64,000 nt of DNA from Bdellovibrionales bacterium (lineage in GTDB: Bacteria; Bdellovibrionota; Bdellovibrionia; Bdellovibrionales; JAKFYE01): NCBI GenBank assembly GCA_021731045.1, contig JAKFYE010000003.1, forward strand, positions 23,306 through 87,305. Direction: 5' to 3'. The notes below the pieces were generated by a model. The model was given only the letters and a program-made list of their open reading frames with translations. It was not told the DNA's origin and did no database searches. Positions within the stretch are counted from its first letter, which is position 1; each line of letters begins with the position of its first letter. The translations under genes and the position numbers were made by a program. Shown here piece after piece: positions 43,221 to 51,184 of the stretch.

Positions 43221-44065
43221 AACTTCACCTGGTCTTCGTCTTTGTTCCATCTTTCAAAAATGACTAACACGATAAAAATAAACGCAACGAGTATAATACT
43301 GAGTGCGCTACCTAATGGCCAATTGCGAAGAGTTAAAAACTGTGAACCTAGCATGTTGCCGATATAAACCGTTCTTCCGCCACCGAGAATATCGGGGATA
43401 ACGTATTCTCCCATCGACGGGATAAAAACCATAATGCTGCCGGCGCTCAAACCCGGAAGACTTAACGGAAAAATAATTTTTGTAAAACTACGCCACTGAT
43501 TAGCGCCTAAATCTCCAGCCGCATCTAGAAGTTTTAAATCTAACTTTTCTAAACTTACAAAAAGGCTCATCACCATGTACGGCAAGTAATTGTAGACCAT
43601 TCCGATGGCAACTGCTTGAGATGTAAAAAGCATTTCAAGATTTGTTTCTGTAAAACCAAGTGCATGAATGGTTTTGTTAATCCAGCCGTTATCGCTGAGA
43701 AGAACCACCCACGCATATGTGCGAATCAAAAAATTTGTCCAAAAAGGAATGATCAAAAGAAAAAACAAAAATGATTTTAAGCGTCCGGCTTTAAATACGA
43801 GAAAGAGTGCGAGGGGATAGCCTAGAATTATACACGCAAATGTGGTGATAAGTGCGAGCCCCAGAGATCGAATCAAGGCAAGTAGGAACAGTGGATCTAG
43901 AGCTCTGTAGTAATTAAGTGTTGTAAAGGAAGGAAGGATTCCGCCGTACGTTCCACGAGTCATAAAACTGACGATGAACATATAAGCAAGCGGAGCAAAA
44001 ACTAAAATCGCTGCCCAGCTCCATGAAATAACGGAAAAAGTTTTTTCACGAACAGAGTTTTGCAC
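43217..44065 (-). CDS. potB: Polyamine ABC transporter permease PotB
   Basis: Six-span permease, 282 residues, with the EAA-like loop DAAGDLGANQWRSFTKIIFP and the C-terminal PSMGEYVIPDILGGG characteristic of PotB. The start codon is GTG, overlapping the potA stop by one base (TAGTG), with GGAG about 10 nt upstream. It is coupled on both sides to potA and potC. Confidence 0.93.
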   Translation of the reverse strand: MQNSVREKTFSVISWSWAAILVFAPLAYMFIVSFMTRGTYGGILPSFTTLNYYRALDPLFLLALIRSLGLALITTFACIILGYPLALFLVFKAGRLKSFLFFLLIIPFWTNFLIRTYAWVVLLSDNGWINKTIHALGFTETNLEMLFTSQAVAIGMVYNYLPYMVMSLFVSLEKLDLKLLDAAGDLGANQWRSFTKIIFPLSLPGLSAGSIMVFIPSMGEYVIPDILGGGRTVYIGNMLGSQFLTLRNWPLGSALSIILVAFIFIVLVIFERWNKDEDQVKL

Positions 44066-45138
44066 TAAGCTAAATCTCCTCGAAAAACGTGAGATAGATT
44101 GGAGGTCCAGCCTAAAAATACTTTATCGTTCAGACTGATGGATTTTTTCCCGAGTTTTTCTGAGTTTTGTTTGAAGACCGTCAGAACCTGATTATTTTTT
44201 AACGTGACTTCATATTGGGTATGAGTGCCGAGATAAGTTTGAGATTTAACGGTCGCTTCTAGAATATTTTCTAAACTGGTAGGTTTTCTTTGAAAAATTG
44301 AAAGTTTTTCGGGACGTATGCAAAGAGTTGCGGGTCCTTCAACTTGAGTTTCTGTGAAAAAATGCCCCACATTTTCGACTTCAAAAAGTGACTTCTGATC
44401 AGCCGTTTTGGACACCTTTCCTGAAATTTTGTTAATGCCGCCCACAAAATCGGCAGTAAAAAGAGTTTTGGGGAATTCATAAATTTCATGAGGAGTGCCC
44501 AGCTGCTCGATCTGACCCTTATTCATAACGGCCACGCGATCGCTCATATTAAGAGCTTCTTGTTGGTCGTGAGTCACAAAAACAAAGGTGGTTTTAACTC
44601 TTTTTTGGATAGCGATAAGCTCGTGTTGAAGTTGTAAGCGTAGTTTTAGATCCAAAGCGCCTAACGGCTCATCAAGTAAAAGCAACTTAGGTAGGTTGAT
44701 CAGTGCGCGTACAAGAGCTACGCGTTGTTGCTCTCCTCCACTCAAGCTGGTGACAGGACACTTTCCTTGGCCTTTGAGATTTGCAAGTTCTAACATATTT
44801 TCGACACGTTTAGCGATTTCGGTTTCACCAACCTTGCTGCAACGAAGACCAAATGCAACGTTGTCAAAAATATTCATGTGAGGAAAAAGCGCGTAACGTT
44901 GAAAGACGGTGTGCACATCACGCTGATGCGGTGGGATGCTCGTGATATTTTGACCCGCTAAGGTGAGTGTGCCTTGATCAGCAAATTCATGGCCAGCGAC
45001 AAGTCTTAAGAGTGTTGTTTTGCCGCAGCCAGAGGGACCAAGGATCGAAAGAAATTCGCCGTCACCTATGAGCAAATCGACATTATTAACGACGGCTCGC
45101 CCGTTAAAAGACTTTGTAAGATTTTTGATTTCTAGCAT
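44065..45138 (-). CDS. potA: Polyamine ABC transporter ATP-binding protein
   Basis: ATPase with Walker A GPSGCGKTT, signature LSGGEQQRVALVRAL, Walker B LLLLDEPLGALD and the C-terminal TOBE regulatory domain (CIRPEKLSIF onwards). ATG 45138 (MLEIKNLTKSF) matches the family N-terminus; a TTG at 45174 would add 12 unlikely residues. It is the first gene of potABCD, with a promoter presumably in the short gap upstream. Confidence 0.94.
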   Translation of the reverse strand: MLEIKNLTKSFNGRAVVNNVDLLIGDGEFLSILGPSGCGKTTLLRLVAGHEFADQGTLTLAGQNITSIPPHQRDVHTVFQRYALFPHMNIFDNVAFGLRCSKVGETEIAKRVENMLELANLKGQGKCPVTSLSGGEQQRVALVRALINLPKLLLLDEPLGALDLKLRLQLQHELIAIQKRVKTTFVFVTHDQQEALNMSDRVAVMNKGQIEQLGTPHEIYEFPKTLFTADFVGGINKISGKVSKTADQKSLFEVENVGHFFTETQVEGPATLCIRPEKLSIFQRKPTSLENILEATVKSQTYLGTHTQYEVTLKNNQVLTVFKQNSEKLGKKSISLNDKVFLGWTSNLSHVFRGDLA

Positions 45139-45246
45139 TTGAGAAAGATTAACTTTCAATTGAAGCGACGGCAATAGAATTCAAAAGTGATCCGGACCTA
45201 AAAATCCAATGAAATTTCGAACTCTAAAAAATCAAGGAATTTACAA

Positions 45247-47193
45247 CTAATAAAGGCGCATGCTCTCAAGATTAGCTGTATAATCAAAGGCTTTCATATC
45301 TGTCGCAAGAATAATAGCGGCCATAATTTTTGTGACGTAATTTTTTGTTTCGTTATTTAATCGAGATTGAGCGATAGGTTGTCCTGGACGTTTAGGATTT
45401 GGAATCATGTCGTAGTCGTAGAGAGTCCAAAAATTTGTTGAAAAATCAGAGGCTTCGTCCAGTGTTAAATCAGCCGCATCTTCTTGCTCACCTTCGGCTT
45501 CAGTAATCGCGATGGCCTTGTTGTAGCGTTTGCGCATATTTCCTTCGCCATAATTATAAGATGCAAGAGCAAAGCGAATATCATCACCCCATGCATGATA
45601 TTTTAGCAGTGCTTTAAAATATTGTGAGGCGGCACGGGTAGACGGACCTATAAGTGTGCGCTCGTCCACTTTGGCTAACTTTAAAAGATCCGGAGTTTGT
45701 TTAACGGGAGCGGTTCGGCATTTTGGATCTCGCAGATTCCACCAACCCTTAAGATCGTATTCTTTTGCCGTACAAGGAATGAATTGCCAGTAACCATAAG
45801 CGCCGCTTGAAGCGTTCAAAGCGGTGGGACTAAATTTAGATTCGATCAAAGTCACAAATGAAAGTGCTAAAGGTAAACCGCTTTTATTTAGAACAGACAT
45901 CATCGTTTTAAAATTGGTACCTTTGACTGTTTTTAAAGATCGTACGGCTTCAGTATAAGAACCCATAAAACTTTTGAGTAAGGTTTTGCCTTCAGTTTTC
46001 CAGTATTCAATTTGTTCTAAAATTTCGGGACGATCTTTATCCGCAAGAATTTGTTGAACTAAAGGATGAATCTCGTTTGAGGGTAAAAGAGGGTTGGTCG
46101 ACAATCTTGGATGAGGGGCTGTCGGCGTTGCAGGTTTTGTCGACGTGACTGGTGGAGATGGCTTAGCCGTGATCGGCGCCGTTACGGGTTTGATCGCTGT
46201 ATTTGGTCGTGCTGCCGATATAAAAGTTTTAGAAACCGAGTTAGGTGTAGCTTTAGCTGTAGAGCCAGAGTGAGCCGAATTCAAATGCAAAGCAGTTTCA
46301 GTGATGGAGCTCCCTTGTGCGCCACGCGGTCGAAGTTCAAACCAAACTGGAGTGTTTTGACCTGAGGACAATCGAAATATCACACGCCCAGTTTTGTTAT
46401 TACCAGCTAAACAGAATTGGCCGATATCTTTAAGCGTGCCCGTGACCTTGGCCGGCAAGCACGAACCTTGAGTCGCAACTAACTCAGAGAACAGTCCGAG
46501 TGCCAATTGACCTTTGTTATCTCTATATTCTAACGAAACTGAAGACTTTCCTGGAAAAATTTGAGTCGACTCAACGAAGAATTTTAAATTTCCGCTGTTG
46601 GCAAGTGCCACGAGATTTGAAATTTCATGCGAAGCAGATGTGGATCCGTTTTGCTTGATATCAACGAAACGTGTTTCTCGAACTATCAAAGCCGAAGCTA
46701 AGGCGGTTTCATTTGAAGCTGTTTGGCCACGTTTGACCAAGACAAGTTCCGAAGTTTCGCATGCAGAATCTTTACACTTAACAACCAAGTCAAAATCGTT
46801 ATCGACTGAAAGGCGAGACGTGAGGTCGGATTCGAAAACACCGTCTAAACTTAAACTTCGTGTTTTAGATTCCATCGTCACTTTAAGTTGAGTCGTCGTA
46901 AGAGGAAGCACGCGAATTGAATCAAAGTTTTTAAATTCTTCCGCAAAGCCTGAAGAGGCCGCGACTGTGCTTTCTGTTTTTGGAGTTGCCGTAGGCTTTA
47001 CTATTGATTTTACATCTTCTGGATTAGAAAATGTCGTGTAGGGACGGCCTGAGGGAGAGGTGCCTCCCGTTTCGTTAGCTTTCGGTTCAATCTTGGTTTG
47101 CTGGGATTGTAAATTGCTACCACAAGCAGCAGTCATAAGACTGATCAGCAGCACTAAACTTATTTGACTGTATGTAACGAAAAAACGGCTCAT
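45247..47193 (-). CDS. Membrane-bound lytic transglycosylase lipoprotein
   Basis: A 648-residue lipoprotein (leader ending SLMTAAC, AGGAG 6 nt before the ATG). The N-terminal ~290 residues form an unrecognised beta-rich region, followed by a long Ala/Pro/Thr-rich linker (TAPITAKPSPPVTSTKPATP). The C-terminal SLT domain carries the catalytic Glu in TLIESKFSPTALNASSGAYG (cited within limit) and SGAYGYWQF, with YNYGEG later, as in MltD/Slt enzymes that cleave glycan strands. No LysM repeats are seen. It probably acts at the periplasmic face of the outer membrane. Confidence 0.9.
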   Translation of the reverse strand: MSRFFVTYSQISLVLLISLMTAACGSNLQSQQTKIEPKANETGGTSPSGRPYTTFSNPEDVKSIVKPTATPKTESTVAASSGFAEEFKNFDSIRVLPLTTTQLKVTMESKTRSLSLDGVFESDLTSRLSVDNDFDLVVKCKDSACETSELVLVKRGQTASNETALASALIVRETRFVDIKQNGSTSASHEISNLVALANSGNLKFFVESTQIFPGKSSVSLEYRDNKGQLALGLFSELVATQGSCLPAKVTGTLKDIGQFCLAGNNKTGRVIFRLSSGQNTPVWFELRPRGAQGSSITETALHLNSAHSGSTAKATPNSVSKTFISAARPNTAIKPVTAPITAKPSPPVTSTKPATPTAPHPRLSTNPLLPSNEIHPLVQQILADKDRPEILEQIEYWKTEGKTLLKSFMGSYTEAVRSLKTVKGTNFKTMMSVLNKSGLPLALSFVTLIESKFSPTALNASSGAYGYWQFIPCTAKEYDLKGWWNLRDPKCRTAPVKQTPDLLKLAKVDERTLIGPSTRAASQYFKALLKYHAWGDDIRFALASYNYGEGNMRKRYNKAIAITEAEGEQEDAADLTLDEASDFSTNFWTLYDYDMIPNPKRPGQPIAQSRLNNETKNYVTKIMAAIILATDMKAFDYTANLESMRLY

Positions 47194-47446
47194 TCACGCT
47201 CCTACGGCATGAATCTTTGCACCTCATGTGCCGGTATTGGTATTTTCTTTAAGTCATTAAAATCATTAGATTTACGCTAGGTTGAATCAGGATTTACCGG
47301 GGGCCTCTTTGCATAGATTTTAAACGATAAAACAATATTGGTCACAAGCGACGTGAGTGATGACTCCATAAGCAAAATAACAGGGTCAAAGTGGTCTCTA
47401 TAATATTAAAAGAAACGGCGTATCTAAAGGTATTGGAGCTTGTCTC

Positions 47447-47992
47447 GTGCGTTATGAGCACTATTATATTTATATGAAAAAGTGGCGTTATTTAGAAATC
47501 GGAAAATACAAAATTAAAATCGATCTCGAAGATTTTGAACGTCTTTCGAAATATACGTGGCGTATTCGAAAACGAAAAGACAGTCTTAAGCTTTCCGTTA
47601 TTACAAGCATTCGTACTGATGAAGGCGTTCGCAATGTCAGTTTGCCTCATCTGCTAATGAAACCCAAAGCCGGAAAGATGGTCTACCCGCGACGATACTT
47701 TGAGGGTTTTGATTTTCGTAAAGAAAACCTCATCGTATGTTCACTTAAAGAGCGTCAACAGATGCTTCCAAAAAAACGTAAAGGAACGACGTCTATTTAT
47801 CGTGGGGTCTCATACGTTAAAAAGAAAAAAAGTTGGCGAGCCGGAATTTCAGTTAACGGAAAATCAATTAATTTGGGAGATTTTAAATCTGAAGCCCAAG
47901 CCGCCATGGCGTACAATAAAGCTTCGAAAAAATTTTTCGGAGAGCATTCCTATCAAAATACGATTATTAAGGGTAAAAACCGAAGAGTTTAG
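47447..47992 (+). CDS. AP2-domain DNA-binding protein with degenerate HNH domain
   Basis: The C-terminal half (residues about 115-170) is an AP2/ERF domain: SIYRGVSYVKKKKSWRAGI, then NGKSINLGDFKSEAQAAMAY and ASKKFFGEHS. The N-terminal half has the layout of HNH homing endonucleases that often carry AP2 domains (VSLPHLLM, then FRKENLIVCSLKERQQM), but the DHxNG catalytic segment reads VYPRRYFEGFDFRKEN, so the nuclease is probably inactive. The start is GTG 47447 with GGAG 8 nt upstream; ATG 47474 is possible. Such genes usually travel with phages or introns; here it stands alone among chromosomal genes and may have become a DNA-binding regulator. Confidence 0.85.
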   Translation: MRYEHYYIYMKKWRYLEIGKYKIKIDLEDFERLSKYTWRIRKRKDSLKLSVITSIRTDEGVRNVSLPHLLMKPKAGKMVYPRRYFEGFDFRKENLIVCSLKERQQMLPKKRKGTTSIYRGVSYVKKKKSWRAGISVNGKSINLGDFKSEAQAAMAYNKASKKFFGEHSYQNTIIKGKNRRV

Positions 47993-48009
47993 TGAGACGT
48001 TGCGAGAGC

Positions 48010-49258
48010 TTATTTAAAATAAGCTCTCTTCATTTCTAGAAAATGTATTTCTTTTAGATTTCCGGCGCGACTGCACATCAAGTTAGTAATGTCTAACTGG
48101 TACGAAATCATTACGTTTTCAGAAGGTTCATAAAATTCGACGTAGCAATCTGGAAAGCCCAATACGTGACCAAACTCGTGACGAATCGTCCATTTCACTT
48201 CGTATTCTTCGAGCGGTGCATTTTCATCCATAGTAATAATATTTCCGGCGATTTTATCTACATTCGGCACAACACCTGGCTTAAACTCTAAGTGCGCTTC
48301 GGCGTCGGGTTGAAAATCCAATTTTAAACGCCATTGGTCCCACTTCCACTCGTCTTCAACGTTCAACATAAAATCATGTAACTGTTGGGTAGGAGTTGTG
48401 CGGAAAGGAACGGTGGCGATATCGGGTTGGGCCGAGGTCCAAACGATATCTGTTCTTAGTTCGGGAATTTCAAAAAAACTATTCCATAGCGCCTTTGAAT
48501 CTGTAATATATAATGCGTAAAAACTTCGAATTTTATTTTGATTTATAGCCTCTTGAAACTCTGCAGGGCAATCAAACTTAATTCCTTTTGAATTAAAACA
48601 AATATCGATGAGGTAGGCGCCAAGACGTTTTTGTTCGACATCGCTTAAAGCTAGAAAGCCATCGAGTTTAAGGTCTAAATCAGGTTCAAGATTTAAATAA
48701 TAGAGTCCCCGTACGTCTGCGGCGCGATATTCGGTGTAACCTTCTCGATAAGGAATTTGAGATTTCCAACGAGCGGCCGACTGATAAAGACTATCGACTT
48801 TACGACTCCAAATCACAAAATCTTCATCTGAAATAGGGAGGCTTGCAGTAAAGGCCACATTTTCAAAAAGAATTTTTTGCATAAAAGAAGGCATGGTCGC
48901 TTTTAATTCCAAACTGCGCGCTTCTATCAATGTTGGACCAGATTTTTTCGGCTTATCGATCGGAGATCCCCCGCGTGTGCTAGGATTCGTGAGGCGAAGC
49001 TTTTGATCCTCCGCACGTGTTTGATTAATAAAATTCAACCAATCCAAATTACGTTTTCCTAAAACAATGGCATCTTCGACAGGAGGTTCGGCAATAATCT
49101 TATCTAGACCGTTATCTTCTATAATACTTCGTGTATTCAGGCCCGGTGGCATCGAGATCTAAAATCGAGGGTAATGGATGTACAAACTTGGGAACTTGAA
49201 TGGACTGTGAACATCCGAGCATTGCGGTGAACGTAAGTAAATGAATAGTAAACTTCAT
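48010..49258 (-). pseudogene. HExxH metallopeptidase lipoprotein, interrupted by a frameshift near its 5' end
   Basis: Frame A starts at ATG 49258 after GGGGGGAAG and encodes a lipoprotein leader (LTFTAMLGC) plus about 30 residues, ending at a stop near 49112. Frame B is open from ATG 49152 to 48010 (380 residues) and has no leader of its own. It carries TIRHEFGHVLGFPDCYVEF, an HExxHxxGFxD zinc-peptidase motif, near its C-terminus. The frames overlap for about 40 nt around 49140-49152, where a +1 shift would join DLDATG to LNTRSIIEDNG. This could be a real frameshift mutation, a sequencing error, or coupled or recoded translation. The function of the intact protein would be an envelope zinc peptidase. 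Confidence 0.65.
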
Positions 49259-49563
49259 GTTTCTTCCCCCCAAAAAAGTTTTACGTTTAAAACCATGGCC
49301 ATACAATAAAGTTTTCTATAATTTTTTAAACTTGTCGTACGAAAGTGAGCTGGACCCGTGGTAACGGCCAGTGTCAACTTTCTATTGCGAAATATTCTTG
49401 CTTGTCAGAGTAAATCATCACGAAAATAGAGAGTCATTGGAGATACGTTATCAACCGCGCAAAAGTTTTAATTGATGCTGAAGCTTACTATGATGTTCTA
49501 TGCACAACTTTTGAGAGTGCCGAACACAGAATTTTTATTATTGGTTGGGACGTTGACAGTTCG

Positions 49564-50904
49564 GTGGCCTTGAGACGGTTTCCTGATCCAAAACATACAG
49601 ATTTTTATCGTCTCTATAAATTTTTAAATCATCTTAAACTCGTTAAGCCGCATCTTGAAATTTATATTTTATGTTGGAACTATTCGTGGGTTTTTACCCA
49701 CGAGAGAGAGTTATGGCCATGGCTACGCCCGGGCTCTTGGGGGCCAGGAATTAATTTTCGGTATGATAAAATTCATCCGGCAATGGGATGTCAGCACGAA
49801 AAAATTGTCGTCATTGATGATCAACTCGCATTCGTTGGGGGAATTGATATTTGCGAAGGGCGTTGGGATGACAGTCGTCATGATCCCGGTAATCTTCTTC
49901 GACGTGATCGAAAAGGCAATCACTATCGACCGTTTCATGATCTGCAATGGATGGTTGAAGGTAAAATTGTCGAGACTATTTCACAGCATGCAATGAAACG
50001 ATGGAAAATAGCCACGCTTCAAGACATGAAGCCCGTGCAAACAAAAAAATCTCACTGGCCAGCGACTATTGAACCTGATTTTGTCGATACCGAAATCGAA
50101 ATGGCGCTCACAGAGCCCAAGTTCAATAAAGTAAAAGCGAGACGCGATCAGTATCGCCTCACCCTACAGTGGATTCGTACCGCACGAAAGTTTATCTACA
50201 TAGAAAATCAGTATCTGACATCGAAGGTGATTATTCGCGCGCTCGGCCAACGTTTAAAAGAGGCGGATGGGCCAGACGTTGTGTGCGTGATTCCTAAAAA
50301 ACCATTTAGTTGGTTTGATTCTAAAACTATGGGCGTTTCACAATTTCGCGCAATAAAGTCCTTACGCAAACGGGATATTCATGGGCGGCTGCGTGTTTGC
50401 TATCCACGAATTTATCCTGGAGAAATTCAGTCGGTGTACATTCACGCGAAATTGTTGCTTGTCGACGACATATTTTTAAAAATTGGATCAACAAATTTAA
50501 ACAACCGCTCGTTGTCTTTGGATCGTGAGTGCGACTTGTACGTTCACGCAACTAACGAATCGATCCAGACTCAAATTCGTAAAGTTCGATATCGCCTTTT
50601 TGCCGAACACTTCGGCATTGAGCCTTCAGAAGTAGAAGAGCTCGAAAAAACCTATACGCGCCTACATGATTTAATTGATCACCGCCGAAGTTACCAACGA
50701 AGTCTTCGTCAATGGGAGCGATCAGCCTCAAGATTCTACTTAGATGCATTGCCGGCGGAACCATTTTTTGACCCTTATCGTTCGCCAACGTCCTTCAGCG
50801 TGATTCGCTGGTTTGTAAACATCATCGTATTTGGGTTTATCAAAACTCGAATCACGGTACGATCGAGAATCCAAAGAAAGAAACAGCTCAAAGAAAAAAC
50901 CTAG
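49564..50904 (+). CDS. Phospholipase D-family protein (start uncertain, frame extends upstream)
   Basis: Both HKD motifs are intact: HEKIVVIDDQLAFVGGID and HAKLLLVDDIFLKIGSTNLN, the catalytic signature of phospholipase D and cardiolipin synthase. The first canonical start in frame is GTG 49564, but coding homology clearly continues upstream: the frame is open back to about 49413 and encodes KVLIDAEAYYDVLCTTFESA and RIFIIGWDVDSS, the usual PLD N-terminus. No ATG, GTG or TTG exists in that extension. A TTG at 49437 in the next frame would join if one A of the AAAA run at 49461-49464 were absent. The N-terminus is therefore unresolved. The last codons lie within the giant palindrome at 50894. 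Confidence 0.88.
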   Translation: MALRRFPDPKHTDFYRLYKFLNHLKLVKPHLEIYILCWNYSWVFTHERELWPWLRPGSWGPGINFRYDKIHPAMGCQHEKIVVIDDQLAFVGGIDICEGRWDDSRHDPGNLLRRDRKGNHYRPFHDLQWMVEGKIVETISQHAMKRWKIATLQDMKPVQTKKSHWPATIEPDFVDTEIEMALTEPKFNKVKARRDQYRLTLQWIRTARKFIYIENQYLTSKVIIRALGQRLKEADGPDVVCVIPKKPFSWFDSKTMGVSQFRAIKSLRKRDIHGRLRVCYPRIYPGEIQSVYIHAKLLLVDDIFLKIGSTNLNNRSLSLDRECDLYVHATNESIQTQIRKVRYRLFAEHFGIEPSEVEELEKTYTRLHDLIDHRRSYQRSLRQWERSASRFYLDALPAEPFFDPYRSPTSFSVIRWFVNIIVFGFIKTRITVRSRIQRKKQLKEKT

Positions 50905-51180
50905 ACGCTATTTTGCGCTGTTGAAAGATTTCAACATTAAGAGCCTTGGGGGTTTTGAATATCTCTTCTGACTCTAATTGCTTTCGGCCGCAAACGCGTC
51001 TTCGGATTGCGCCACAGTGGCCAAAAGCAATTGGGGGACATAAGTTTACGAATCACATGTATCGCAACCCGGATACGCCCCGCACGACGCAAACTAGAGT
51101 CAGAAGAGATATTCAAAACCCCCAAGGCTCTTAAGCCTGTGCTTGCAAATCAGCAGCGCAAAATAGCGTCTAGGTTTTTT
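50894..51180. repeat. Giant bipartite palindrome, copy 2 (same core family as copy 1)
   Basis: The outer stem is 27 bp perfect (50894-50920 with 51154-51180), with A6 and T6 at its ends; the inner stem is 40 bp perfect (50937-50976 with 51095-51134), with 16/19-nt internal loops between. The 118-nt core shares ATTGCTTTCGGCCGCA, GTCTTCGGATTGC, AAAGCAATT, CGCAACCCGGATAC and GCACGACGCAAACTA with copy 1. The inner stem shares GAATATCTCTTCT, followed by seven variable bases whose changes are all matched on the other arm. The outer left arm includes the stop codon region of the phospholipase gene. Confidence 0.92.
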
Positions 51181-51184
51181 GCGA

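Noticed and set aside
50937..51134. Mirror-image ORFs of about 62 residues on both strands starting MGVLNISSDS
   Set aside because: They arise because the inner stem of the giant palindrome is a perfect inverted repeat; both strands read the same sequence. No ribosome site or family supports them.
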